Positions 8,690-16,620 of a DNA stretch of 64,000 nt are shown in pieces. A model generated the notes under the pieces. It was not told the origin of the DNA. It ran no database searches and worked only from the letters and a program-made list of their open reading frames with translations. Origin of the DNA: JAGOTP01 sp964567995 (GTDB lineage: Bacteria; Patescibacteriota; Patescibacteriia; 2-12-FULL-60-25); the NCBI GenBank assembly GCA_964567995.1, contig CAZMOB010000006.1:8154-72153 (forward strand), given 5' to 3'. Position 1 is the first letter of the stretch; each line of letters opens with the position of its first letter. The position numbers and the translations under genes were made by a program.

Positions 8690-9199
8690 TTAGACTTTGT
8701 CCGCCTCGGCTGGAGCTTCGGCCTTCTTTTCGCCGTCTGTCGCAGCCACTTCTCCGTCCTTGGACTTGTCGTCCTTGGCTTCGCCTTCTTTATCTTTCTC
8801 TCCTTCTTTGACCTCTTCCTTGGCTTCGGCCTTTTCACGGCGGCGCGCGCGCTCTTCTTCGACGTTGATTTCAGCGAACTGAACGAGTTCGAACTTCTGA
8901 TCTTCGACGGATGTCTCAGACGAGGTGATCATGTGGCGCAAGATGTCGTTCGAGATGCGCAGGTTCTCTTCGATTTTGGCGACGGAAGCTTGCTCAGCCG
9001 TGAAAACGACAGCAACATAGTAGCCGTAGCGCTGCTTTTTGATTTGGTAGGCCAAGTGGAGCTTGCCGAGACGCTTGGTGAGCTCAACGGTCGCACCGTA
9101 CTTGGTAATGAGGTTCGAGATTTTGGTCTCGACATCGCCGACTTCGGTTTCAACAACCGTCGCTGGAATGATGTAAAGCAACTCGTAGCGAGCAGCCAT
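8690..9199 (-). CDS. rpsF: Ribosomal protein S6 with acidic C-terminal tail
   Basis: Residues 1-110 are S6 (start MAARYELLYIIPA; core LAYQIKKQRYGYYVAVVF; SNDILRHMI). S6 binds 16S rRNA with S18. About 60 further residues form a low-complexity Glu/Lys/Ala tail with no recognisable domain, which lengthens the protein to 169 aa against roughly 100-130 in most bacteria. The gene is first in rpsF-ssb-rpsR and has a good promoter about 90 nt upstream. Confidence 0.95.
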   Translation of the reverse strand: MAARYELLYIIPATVVETEVGDVETKISNLITKYGATVELTKRLGKLHLAYQIKKQRYGYYVAVVFTAEQASVAKIEENLRISNDILRHMITSSETSVEDQKFELVQFAEINVEEERARRREKAEAKEEVKEGEKDKEGEAKDDKSKDGEVAATDGEKKAEAPAEADKV

Positions 9200-9315
9200 A
9201 CTCTTGGTAACACGTCCCTTATTCAGGGATTTTAGCGCTTAAATAGGCTAAAATTGGCCGGTTACAGTTAAGAATGAAGTGCCGCTAGACTAGAGAATTT
9301 GAGGGGATTTGTCAA
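9200..9315 (-). promoter_or_regulatory. rpsF operon promoter and leader
   Basis: On the minus strand a perfect TTGACA (9315-9310) is 17 bp from TAGTCT (9292-9287). The roughly 80-nt leader can form two hairpins, TTTTAGC/GCTAAAA and TCCCT/AGGGA, before the ATG. Many bacteria regulate this operon through S6:S18 binding to the leader. Whether this leader does so is inference. Confidence 0.65.
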
Positions 9316-9325
9316 TGCAATGAAC

Positions 9326-10513
9326 CTATAGATAGGCTTCGAGAGGTGCCGCTCCAAGTACATAGCCGGTGGGGTAAGCCCTGACTCGTAACTCAGCGAG
9401 ATGATCAATCTTCGCCTGTAAATTGTCATCAGACGGGATGACCCCCCCATCCATTGAACGCCATCTGGCACGCTCTCGCTCAATTCGGAGCGCTTGATGC
9501 CGAATGTGGTATTCAACCTGCAGCTCATTGACCTGATCAGGCTTCTCGCCTCGTGAAGGGTACAATGACGCCAACCGCCGAGTCGCCTGTTTAAGATGAA
9601 TGAAAGTAGGATCATCGGGCTTGAGTGTTCCAATACACTCTTTTATGGCTACCTCGTGAGCAAAACTTTCCACAGAATGCTGTTCTCGAACACGCACCTC
9701 ATCCAGCTGAACCTCAATAAAATGGACCAATGAACGAATCGTCAAAAGCGCTTTATGAGCTTCAACCGGCTCCTGGCTTTTGTTTACTGACAGCGACAAC
9801 AAACTTATCAGTTCCTTTACGACTCTCCTATGCAATGTGATCGCCTCGTCAAGCGTCCATTTGGTCTTTCTTGACTCCATATAAACGGTCATTTCTGTTG
9901 CGAGCTGATGGAGCCGGCTTATGGCAGATTGGCGCTGAAGTTGATCTACGTCAGACGCGCGTTCACCTGAAGGTTTTTTTCGCGTCACGCCCGGCTCTGC
10001 TCGTACCACTCCGAGCCTATGACTGGCCTCACCATAAGGAAGCTCTAATTCACGCAGCTTTTTCTGCACCTGATCATATTCAGCAACTAAGGAAGCGAAT
10101 GACTGCTTACCATACGTACCCCACGTCTGGCCCGACTCCCTTAAATACGTGATCTTTTGCGGATATCTCTTGTACTGGTCCCAGTCGCTCTCCTTTATTT
10201 GAAAAAATCTGAGACGCGCCTCAATGGCGACGCGTAAGATCGCCAATCGACTGTGATAGGCTTCATACCGCTCTTGCACAAACAAGTGCCTTTCCCGCTT
10301 ACCATCGCCTACATCTTTAGACATCGTATCCGTTTCTTGGATATTACGATGCACTTCCCGCAAACGCGCCTCATCTTCACGTCTACGCGTAATCTGTTCT
10401 CGAGATACATTTGGAACCTCCGGATCAGATAGAAATTGATCCTCCGGTTCGGAGCCTGATACTCGCTCAGGTAGCGGATGTTCGACGGTAGAAGGTACAC
10501 GCGCGGTCGGCAT
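9326..10513 (-). CDS. Charged, mostly helical protein of unknown function
   Basis: The 395-aa product has no signal peptide and no membrane segment. It is rich in Arg, Glu, Leu and Gln, and long stretches (roughly residues 40-110, 140-210 and 230-330) have coiled-coil character. The N-terminus is Pro/Glu-rich and probably disordered. No domain is recognised. TATACT sits 10 nt before the ATG, as for several other genes here. Similar unrecognised charged proteins occur at 11749 and 57311, but no clear sequence match between them is visible by eye. Confidence 0.75.
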   Translation of the reverse strand: MPTARVPSTVEHPLPERVSGSEPEDQFLSDPEVPNVSREQITRRREDEARLREVHRNIQETDTMSKDVGDGKRERHLFVQERYEAYHSRLAILRVAIEARLRFFQIKESDWDQYKRYPQKITYLRESGQTWGTYGKQSFASLVAEYDQVQKKLRELELPYGEASHRLGVVRAEPGVTRKKPSGERASDVDQLQRQSAISRLHQLATEMTVYMESRKTKWTLDEAITLHRRVVKELISLLSLSVNKSQEPVEAHKALLTIRSLVHFIEVQLDEVRVREQHSVESFAHEVAIKECIGTLKPDDPTFIHLKQATRRLASLYPSRGEKPDQVNELQVEYHIRHQALRIERERARWRSMDGGVIPSDDNLQAKIDHLAELRVRAYPTGYVLGAAPLEAYL

Positions 10514-10523
10514 AACTGGAGGG

Positions 10524-10529
10524 AGTATA
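10524..10529 (-). promoter_or_regulatory. -10 element 10 nt before an ATG
   Basis: TATACT on the minus strand lies 10 nt upstream of the ATG at 10513. It predicts a very short leader. Confidence 0.5.
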
Positions 10530-10563
10530 CCGCGCTTGGCTGCACTAGGCTATGATCAGCAGC

Positions 10564-11709
10564 ATGTCTACCTTTCTTGTATTCGGAACCAATCCAGCGC
10601 TCTCGCTGGCTGAGGCACAGGCTGTCTATCCAGAGGCCGGATTTCGGACGATCGGGAGTTCGGCTGTCGGCACAACGTCTGACCCGACAAGCGTCGTCGA
10701 ACGGCTAGGTGGAACCGTCAAAGCGGGTCGCATTCTGTTAGAACTCACTCCGAACCAAGATCTGATCGAGGGAATCGTTGAGTTAATTCGAACGCATCCT
10801 CGAGCTCGTAAAATCGTGTTCTCACTGACGGTCTTCGGCAAAAACAGCAAACTGAGCTCCAAACTCCCGATCGAACTCAAACGGAAACTCCAAGAAGAAG
10901 GCACGCCCGCTCGTTGGTTTGCGGATGCAGATGGGCAGGTGACTCCCGCAGCCGTGAAAAAAGCGGGTTTGATCGACGAAGGCTACGATATTTGTCTGTT
11001 CGCGAATGAATCTTCGATTTCGATCGGCTTCACCGAAGCCGTTCAAGATCCAGATGCCTGGACGCTCCGCGATATGGGTCGCCCGTTTCGTGATGCCGAA
11101 AACGGCATGTTGCCACCTAAGCTGGCTCGCGTATTGGTGAATTTGGCTGGAGCCGATACCGGACGCCATCTGCTCGATCCTTTCTGCGGCAGCGGTACAA
11201 TCCCGATGGAAGCAGCCCTCATGGGTTACCGGCGCATCACGGGCTCGGACAACGATCCGCAGCAAGTGAAAGATACGGAGGGGAATATGCGTTGGCTGGC
11301 GGATCGTGGACTCATTCCGTACGAAGGGCTGAAGGATCTGCGTTTTGTTGTCTCAGCCGCCGCGTTTGCCCATACACGCGTGTCTGCACCGGTAGAAGTG
11401 ATTGTGACGGAAGGTTATCTCGGAACGCCACTTAGAGGGAATGAACCACGAGCGTGGCTAGAGGAAGAAGCGCAAGGGATCGAGAAGATTTGGAAGGAGT
11501 CACTACCTACCTTTGCCCGTCTCCAACCTTCTGGAGGAATCTTAGTTGGTATCTGGCCCGAGTTAACCTCAGCTTATGCACAGGTCCAAGTTGATGCGAT
11601 GGAAGCCGCTAAACAGACGGGCTATGAATTCATTGGACCTGAAAATCTCGTGTATTCACGGCCAGAACAGTACGTCCGGCGAAAAATTGTTGTACTACGA
11701 AAGAAATAA
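10564..11709 (+). CDS. Trm11-like RNA methylase (UPF0020 type)
   Basis: The 381-aa product opens with FLVFGTNPALSLAEAQAV, the usual N-terminus of Trm11-like tRNA guanine-N2 methylases. An N-terminal RNA-binding region follows, then a Rossmann methylase with motif I LLDPFCGSGTIPMEAAL and an acidic SDNDPQQV. The expected catalytic (D/N)PPY motif is not seen. The equivalent place reads VTEGYLGTPL. Modification of a tRNA guanine is the likely role from family. The changed motif IV makes activity less certain. An alternative ATG lies 12 nt upstream at 10552. Confidence 0.78.
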   Translation: MSTFLVFGTNPALSLAEAQAVYPEAGFRTIGSSAVGTTSDPTSVVERLGGTVKAGRILLELTPNQDLIEGIVELIRTHPRARKIVFSLTVFGKNSKLSSKLPIELKRKLQEEGTPARWFADADGQVTPAAVKKAGLIDEGYDICLFANESSISIGFTEAVQDPDAWTLRDMGRPFRDAENGMLPPKLARVLVNLAGADTGRHLLDPFCGSGTIPMEAALMGYRRITGSDNDPQQVKDTEGNMRWLADRGLIPYEGLKDLRFVVSAAAFAHTRVSAPVEVIVTEGYLGTPLRGNEPRAWLEEEAQGIEKIWKESLPTFARLQPSGGILVGIWPELTSAYAQVQVDAMEAAKQTGYEFIGPENLVYSRPEQYVRRKIVVLRKK

Positions 11710-11734
11710 AACATTGGTAGAAGACCAAAACTGA

Positions 11735-11740
11735 TAGAAT
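11735..11740 (+). promoter_or_regulatory. -10 element 8 nt before an ATG
   Basis: TAGAAT lies 8 nt upstream of the ATG at 11749. TTGGTA at 11714 could be a -35 with short (15-bp) spacing. Confidence 0.45.
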
Positions 11741-11748
11741 GAGACTAT

Positions 11749-12621
11749 ATGCAAGGATCCATGGACAGGCCCCTTACTGGCTTTTCAGGCGACCCGAGGA
11801 GAAAACATCCGATTGCCGATGAAGGCGAACAAACGGGCGTCAGAAAACGTAAAGATGTTATTCCCGATCCAGCAAAACTCGAAGCTCTCGTTGGAAACGT
11901 ATTACCCGGTCTCCGAGAAACAGAGCAAGAGGGCCGGGCTCATCTCCCAGAAGGAATGTCCGTAGAACAAGCTGGTGGGGCCTTATTGCAAGCGATGGGA
12001 GATCGAAGCAACCTATCAACGCTACGCATTCCTCGCGGAGTAGATCGTAATGCCGAGGCAAAAGCGCTTGCTCAAGCTCATGCAGCAGAAGTAGAGCGTC
12101 TCAGAGAAGAAAGACTGGCTTTTTTAGAGGCAGCTGAAGGTGCGGCGCAATTACTTGAAGAAGTTGGAGCCAAGCTTGCTCGTATGCAAGCGCAGAAGGT
12201 CACCCCCCAAACTTGGAACGCTCACCAAAGAGCGCTTCTCGAAGCTCAGCAAGAAGCAGATTTAGCCGGGGCTACGCTTAACGAAGCGATACGGACAGCA
12301 CAACAGAAGGCGCATGAAGCCAGCCTCGACCACGAAAGACTCCATCAGCTGAGAGCTGACAATGTAGCCACTGATGAGCTAGTTACGGTGTTTAATGCGA
12401 AGAAGCTGGATGAACGTCCGATTCCCCAGGAAGATCAAGTAGCACTCACTAAGTTGCGTCTAGAGATCGCCGGGGTACAAACCGTGTCCGCGCATGAGAG
12501 AGCAGGAATGCATGAAGGCACCCCACTTACACCCGCTCAGCGAGAAGAACTTGCGGCTGGGAAACTGAGACGAGAAGAGGAACGACGAAAAAAGAAGGCA
12601 AACACCGCATCTGAAGCCTAG
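11749..12621 (+). CDS. Ala/Glu-rich coiled-coil protein of unknown function
   Basis: The 290-aa product has no signal peptide or membrane segment. The first 50 residues are polar and probably disordered. Residues about 100-215 are strongly Ala/Glu/Gln/Arg-rich with heptad character, and the C-terminus is a basic tail (REEERRKKKAN). No family is recognised. A short-leader promoter and a strong terminator make it a monocistronic unit between the methylase and the convergent Fe-S operon. Confidence 0.72.
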   Translation: MQGSMDRPLTGFSGDPRRKHPIADEGEQTGVRKRKDVIPDPAKLEALVGNVLPGLRETEQEGRAHLPEGMSVEQAGGALLQAMGDRSNLSTLRIPRGVDRNAEAKALAQAHAAEVERLREERLAFLEAAEGAAQLLEEVGAKLARMQAQKVTPQTWNAHQRALLEAQQEADLAGATLNEAIRTAQQKAHEASLDHERLHQLRADNVATDELVTVFNAKKLDERPIPQEDQVALTKLRLEIAGVQTVSAHERAGMHEGTPLTPAQREELAAGKLRREEERRKKKANTASEA

Positions 12622-12626
12622 AAAAA

Positions 12627-12664
12627 GAAAATAACAGAGAGCCCCTTGGCTCTCTGTTATTTTC
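12627..12664. terminator. Bidirectional terminator, 17-bp stem
   Basis: Arms 12627-12643 and 12648-12664 pair perfectly around a CCTT loop, with A-rich and T-rich ends. It separates the coiled-coil gene from the Fe-S operon, which converge. Confidence 0.92.
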
Positions 12665-12668
12665 TACA

Positions 12669-13019
12669 TTACGGATAAATCTGTTTCCCGTCTTCATCGT
12701 AGACAAAAATTGCTTGAACGGGACATGATTGCGCCGCGAGCAAAATCGTCTCTGCGTCAGCACCATTCTGGTCAACGATATAGGCCTTGTTTTCTTCGTC
12801 CAGCTGAAACACTCCCGGCGCAACCGTGACACAGGGCGCCGCACCAATACAAATATCACGATCGACTTCGACTTTGGAGATCTTCAAGACCTTCTTAGTA
12901 GGAGCAGGAACACCAGTCGTCGGAAGAGCGGACTGAGCAGGAGTTGCCGATAAAGACGAATGTGCTGGCGCGGAGGGCAAAGCTGAACCTGGAAGTGGCT
13001 GCGTGTGGTTGGAATCCAT
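12669..13019 (-). CDS. Ferredoxin with three cluster cysteines
   Basis: The 116-aa product has about 40 Ser/Pro/Ala-rich residues and then a single-cluster ferredoxin fold: CIGAAPC (Cys57, Cys63), FQLDEENKAYIVD and CPVQAI (Cys99). The place of the usual second cysteine is alanine, so three ligands in a CX5C...CP pattern remain. In related ferredoxins this holds a [3Fe-4S] cluster. The start MDSNHTQP is chosen because the longer frame overlaps the neighbouring nfu gene. As last gene of the Fe-S operon it may feed electrons to cluster assembly. Confidence 0.85.
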   Translation of the reverse strand: MDSNHTQPLPGSALPSAPAHSSLSATPAQSALPTTGVPAPTKKVLKISKVEVDRDICIGAAPCVTVAPGVFQLDEENKAYIVDQNGADAETILLAAQSCPVQAIFVYDEDGKQIYP

Positions 13020-13023
13020 AGAG

Positions 13024-13266
13024 CTAGACGGTCGTAAAGGTAACTGATTGGATACTCGGCGCTTTTTCTCGGACCAATCCCTCAATTCCCTCTTTGTAAG
13101 AATCGACGCAAGCACAGTCGCTACAAAAACCTTTCAATTCGATCGCGCACTCGTTGTCGGTCGCCGACACAACCCGCACCGCCCGGCCAGCCGCGGCCAA
13201 CATAGGTACTAAGTCTTTCAATGAATCTTCAATTGTAGTTTGGATGATCTGGTTATTTGGCTCCAT
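13024..13266 (-). CDS. NifU C-terminal-domain Fe-S scaffold (Nfu type)
   Basis: The 80-aa product is a stand-alone NifU C-terminal domain: start MEPNNQIIQTTIEDSL, then GFCSDCAC with the CXXC pair Cys48/Cys51, then KEGIEGLVREKAP. This domain binds a transient Fe-S cluster and passes it to targets. It overlaps the end of the IscU/NifU gene by 14 bp, so the two are translationally linked. In NifU proteins this domain is normally fused to the scaffold that lies upstream here, so the pair looks like a split NifU. Confidence 0.88.
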   Translation of the reverse strand: MEPNNQIIQTTIEDSLKDLVPMLAAAGRAVRVVSATDNECAIELKGFCSDCACVDSYKEGIEGLVREKAPSIQSVTFTTV

Positions 13267-13963
13267 AGTATTTTTCCATATAGAAACGAAGAAGCTGCTC
13301 GGCTTCCGGGATACACGATGGATCACCCGTACCGATCTTCGTTTTCGCCTGCAGCTTATCAAACGTATCCGCCCCTTCCAAGACCGCTTCTTCGATGTCC
13401 TTGTCCGTGATCTTGAGCACCTTGTCGATAATGCGACCCTCTTCCACCTGAATGCGGCTGTGCTGACCGGATTTGCGGAAATAATCGTTGATGGCGCTAC
13501 GCAGAGCTTTATCACCTAAGACCGAACAATGAATCTTGCGGGCTGGCAAGCCGCCTAAGCGTTGCATGATGTCTTGTGGACGCAGAGCGAGCGCTTCTTC
13601 AACGGTCAGCCCTCCATTTTCCGTCACCATGACGGACAGCATCGACGTCGACGCGATCGCCGAACCGCAGCCAAAGGTTTTCCACTTCAGATCCGTGATT
13701 CGTTCAACCCCCTGCGGATCTTTACTGATCCGCAACCAAATCTTCATCGAGTCACCGCAGGCCGGTGAACCAACGAGGCCAAGATAGGCGTCCGCATACG
13801 GTGTTTCATCTTCCAAGAAATTTTGCGGATGAAAAAAATGACTCTTCACCTCATCGGTATAGAACCAGCCTTTGTCTTTCGTTGTCGCGACCACATCGCC
13901 TTTGCGGGCGTCATCTGTAGGAGCGGCGATGGGGGTTGAGTGTATTTGTGAGTCGTTATTCAT
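13253..13963 (-). CDS. IscU/NifU-type scaffold with a degenerate BFD-like tail
   Basis: The 236-aa product has an IscU domain in residues about 35-165 with all three cluster cysteines: SPACGDS (Cys69), FGCGSA (Cys99) and KIHCSVLG (Cys146). Residues 175-230 (IIDKVLKITDKDIEEAVLEG, then TGDPSC) resemble the BFD-like [2Fe-2S] domain of NifU, but only Cys217 remains of the usual four cysteines. It builds Fe-S clusters on sulfur from the desulfurase encoded just upstream. The N-terminal 30 residues are polar. Confidence 0.9.
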   Translation of the reverse strand: MNNDSQIHSTPIAAPTDDARKGDVVATTKDKGWFYTDEVKSHFFHPQNFLEDETPYADAYLGLVGSPACGDSMKIWLRISKDPQGVERITDLKWKTFGCGSAIASTSMLSVMVTENGGLTVEEALALRPQDIMQRLGGLPARKIHCSVLGDKALRSAINDYFRKSGQHSRIQVEEGRIIDKVLKITDKDIEEAVLEGADTFDKLQAKTKIGTGDPSCIPEAEQLLRFYMEKYYGAK

Positions 13964-13995
13964 AGATTCGTGGTCGTTCGGAAGAAGGAAGTTCC

Positions 13996-15222
13996 TTAAT
14001 TAAAATACTTCATATCAAGATTCACAGGACTCATCTTCCGCAAACGCTCGACGACGCCAGGCATGACTGCGATAACTCGGTCAACATCCGATTCACTTGT
14101 GCTGTGGCCAAGGGTGAAACGGATCGAGCCGTGAGCGGCTTCGTAGGATAAACCGGTCGCAAGAATCACGTGGGATGGATCAAGGGACGTAGAGGCACAA
14201 GCCGATCCAGTCGATGCCATGATACTTTCTGCATCAAGATAGAGAACCGCCGCTTCGCCTTCGATATCAAGGAATGAGACATTGACACTGTTTGGCAAAC
14301 GCTCGGTCGGGTGGCCGTTCAAACGGGCCTTCGGAATCTTGAGTAAACCTTCCACCAATCGATCGCGGAGAACTGTGAGACGGGCAGATTCCACTTCCCG
14401 TTCGGCTTGAGCTAACTCGAACGCTTTCGCCAATCCGATAATGGCCGGAACATTTTCCGTACCAGAGCGAATATTCCGTTCCTGTCCCCCGCCACGAACC
14501 AGCGGCTCAACCTTCACGCCACGCCGCACGTACAACAAGCCAATCCCTTTTGGTCCGTACATTTTGGAACCATTCAGCGTCAGTAGGTCTGTATGGAGCA
14601 GTTCCACGTTCAAATCCAAATACTCCGCTGCCTGGCAGGCATCCGAGTGGAAATACGGATAGGGTGTCGTGTGCGTTTTGCGCCAGACGAGCAAGGCTCG
14701 ACCAATGTCGGCGATTGGTTGAATGGTTCCGATTTCATTGTTGGCCAACATAATGCTCACGAGAACCGTTCGCTCGTTCAATGCTGCTTCGACATCTGTA
14801 ACTGACACTTGCCCTTCACGATTGACTGGTACGATCGTAAGTTCAATGTCGCCGATTTTCTGCGCATGCAACAGAGGCTCTAAAACGGCATGGTGCTCAA
14901 TCGAGCTCGTAATGACATGCGGTTTTACGTCTGGTCCGTATTTTGCGACCAATGCTTTTTTGGCTGCCCGAGGAACACCGATCACCGCCAAGTTATCTGA
15001 TTCTGTTCCACCGGACGTAAACAAAATCTCTTCTTCATGACCGTGGAGCAAACTGGCAATCGTTTTGCGCGCCTGACTCACCGCTTTCTTGGCTTCCAGT
15101 CCGACGGAATGGAACGATGAAGGGTTGCCGTAGGTCTCGCTGAAATATGGCAGCATCACTTCAAGCACCCGCGGATCAAGCGGGGTTGTAGAAGCGTTAT
15201 CAAGATAAATCACGTGAGACAT
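13996..15222 (-). CDS. iscS: Cysteine desulfurase, IscS/NifS family
   Basis: The 408-aa product is a PLP enzyme that takes sulfur from cysteine for Fe-S assembly. Visible sites are YLDNASTTPLDP at the N-terminus, the PLP-binding lysine in LNGSKMYGPKG (Lys220), the pyridine-contacting region SIEHHAV, and the catalytic cysteine in STGSACASTSLDPS (Cys342) on the long mobile loop typical of IscS. It lies between the Rrf2 regulator and the scaffold gene. Confidence 0.95.
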   Translation of the reverse strand: MSHVIYLDNASTTPLDPRVLEVMLPYFSETYGNPSSFHSVGLEAKKAVSQARKTIASLLHGHEEEILFTSGGTESDNLAVIGVPRAAKKALVAKYGPDVKPHVITSSIEHHAVLEPLLHAQKIGDIELTIVPVNREGQVSVTDVEAALNERTVLVSIMLANNEIGTIQPIADIGRALLVWRKTHTTPYPYFHSDACQAAEYLDLNVELLHTDLLTLNGSKMYGPKGIGLLYVRRGVKVEPLVRGGGQERNIRSGTENVPAIIGLAKAFELAQAEREVESARLTVLRDRLVEGLLKIPKARLNGHPTERLPNSVNVSFLDIEGEAAVLYLDAESIMASTGSACASTSLDPSHVILATGLSYEAAHGSIRFTLGHSTSESDVDRVIAVMPGVVERLRKMSPVNLDMKYFN

Positions 15223-15228
15223 AGAAAG

Positions 15229-15654
15229 TTATACGGATGGTTGCAGAATATCGGCGAGGGTCGTTTCACGCACGGTCTCAAGCACGCGACGCTGTAGCAC
15301 ATTCCAGAACGAACGACTGGAACAGGCGCCTTCCGCTGGACAAGTGCCAGGCGCCTGCTGGCAACCCACTAAGTGAATTGGTCCTTCGAGTGCCGTCAGA
15401 ATTTCTTCGGCTGTGATCTGACTCGGCGGACGGGTGAGTGTGTAACCTCCACCCGGCCCAGTCTTTCCTTTGATGAGTTGGGCTTTTTTTAAGGCGCTCG
15501 CGATTTCTTCCAAATAGCCATGAGACAGCTGTTTTTCACGAGCAATCTCAACCAGCGTCAGATGTCGTTTGCCTTCACCATATTCCAATGCCAATTCAGC
15601 CATCAGAATGAGACCGGCATGGCTCCGTTCGGAGACGTGAAACAGGGACGGCAT
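15229..15654 (-). CDS. iscR: Rrf2/IscR-family transcriptional regulator
   Basis: The 141-aa product has an N-terminal winged helix with a QLSHGYLEEIASALKKAQLI recognition region, then GPGGGYTL. Three cysteines in CX6CX5C (Cys98, Cys105, Cys111) match the [2Fe-2S] ligands of IscR, whose spacing is CX5CX5C. IscR represses Fe-S assembly genes when clusters are plentiful. It is first in the operon, and a palindrome overlaps its promoter. The start MPSLFHVSE is chosen because it follows that operator. A longer frame would run through it. Confidence 0.9.
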   Translation of the reverse strand: MPSLFHVSERSHAGLILMAELALEYGEGKRHLTLVEIAREKQLSHGYLEEIASALKKAQLIKGKTGPGGGYTLTRPPSQITAEEILTALEGPIHLVGCQQAPGTCPAEGACSSRSFWNVLQRRVLETVRETTLADILQPSV

Positions 15655-15657
15655 AAT

Positions 15658-15706
15658 TTCCTGGTATGAGACCAGGAATATACCTTTAACCGTGCTGAAA
15701 AGGCAA
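15658..15706 (-). promoter_or_regulatory. Fe-S operon promoter with overlapping palindrome
   Basis: On the minus strand TTGCCT (15706-15701) is 18 bp from TATATT (15682-15677). Directly downstream, overlapping the -10 by two bases, lies TTCCTGGT-N5-ACCAGGAA (15658-15678), a perfect 8-bp inverted repeat ending three bases before the ATG. This is a likely operator for autoregulation by the Rrf2 protein. That is inference. Confidence 0.75.
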
Positions 15707-15735
15707 GCCGTTTCAACCAATAAACTGTTGCCTTA

Positions 15736-15782
15736 GAAAACGAATGGCCGGCACCCCCTGATCCTCGTAAGGGGGTGCCGGC
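15736..15782 (-). terminator. Terminator of the 15.8-kb GC-rich gene
   Basis: Arms 15747-15759 and 15770-15782 make a 13-bp GC-rich stem. On the minus strand CATTCGTTTTC follows. A further hairpin (GGTCGC/GCGACC with an inner CCGG/CCGG) lies between it and the stop codon. Confidence 0.85.
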
Positions 15783-15819
15783 TTGGGGTCGCTCCGGAGT
15801 TGCCGGGGGCGACCGGGTT

Positions 15820-16416
15820 TTAGTTCTTGCCCGCGCGGCGCTGGAGTTCCAGCAGAGTCGGCTCGGGGGTAGACGCGTGGATAAGCTGTGCTTGCACGAC
15901 TTCGTTGGAGGGGAAGCCCTGCGCGAGCATGCGGCTCAGCTCGCAGGTCGGCCGGAGACCGGTGGTCAAGGGACGAACCGTGACCCTGACGTTTCGACCT
16001 ACACCGTCCACCAGCACTTCGTACCCGTGATCAGAGAGCTCCCCGATCCGCAGGACGACCGGACCAGAACCCCGACCGATCCGCCGCTCCAACACCGCAT
16101 AGAGCACGATGATGAAGGTGGGGATGACCTCGGCCAGTCCGACCGACTGCACGTCGTTCGCTGTCTGCTGGAGCCTGATGTAGAACTCCAGTTGATCGTT
16201 CGCCGGGCGGCGAGCGAGGTCGTCCGGCCGAAGAGCACCGGGAGCGACGCAGAGGCTCACCGACCGGAACGCCCTGTCGACGAGCGCGAGGTCCTGCTTG
16301 GTCGGCTTGAAAGCGACCAAAGCACCGTCGTCGTAGACGACAACTGGACCGTCCGCCCCACCACTGAACTCCTCCAGGTTCGTGTCCCACGTTCCTGCAA
16401 ACTTGAATCGCGCCAT
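15820..16416 (-). CDS. GC-rich orphan gene with Shine-Dalgarno (module A)
   Basis: The 198-aa product starts MARFKFAGTWDTN. The start is fixed by a purine-rich Shine-Dalgarno, GAGAAGAGGTAG, just upstream. The protein has one hydrophobic stretch (residues about 106-125, LAEVIPTFIIVLYAVLE) and no recognised domain. Codons favour GAG, CTC, GTC and GCC, unlike the neighbouring Fe-S and yceI genes, and it has its own promoter region and terminator. It looks like an independently acquired single-gene unit. Confidence 0.72.
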   Translation of the reverse strand: MARFKFAGTWDTNLEEFSGGADGPVVVYDDGALVAFKPTKQDLALVDRAFRSVSLCVAPGALRPDDLARRPANDQLEFYIRLQQTANDVQSVGLAEVIPTFIIVLYAVLERRIGRGSGPVVLRIGELSDHGYEVLVDGVGRNVRVTVRPLTTGLRPTCELSRMLAQGFPSNEVVQAQLIHASTPEPTLLELQRRAGKN

Positions 16417-16530
16417 TTCACTACCTCTTCTCCACCACCTTGGTGGCACAAACGGACCGTGGCCACAGCTTGCCTCAAAAATAATAAAATGTCTACTTTT
16501 AGTATTTACGTCCTTCAATAAAGCTGCTTG

Positions 16531-16560
16531 TCAAAACGAAAATCACCCCCGAAAGGGTGA
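16531..16560 (-). terminator. Terminator downstream of the structured-RNA candidate
   Basis: On the minus strand TCACCC/GGGTGA (16560-16555 and 16548-16543) is followed by TTTTCGTTTT. It would end a minus-strand transcript coming from 16.8 kb. Confidence 0.75.
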
Positions 16561-16620
16561 CGTTCGCCTCTATGTATCTGTTTGTTGATTGTCATTCCTC
16601 CATGCTTGATGGGGAACGTA

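Noticed and set aside
15775..16521. Plus-strand frame of 248 codons over module A
   Set aside because: It runs through the terminator hairpin at 15747-15782 side and mirrors the minus-strand gene, which has a clear Shine-Dalgarno.
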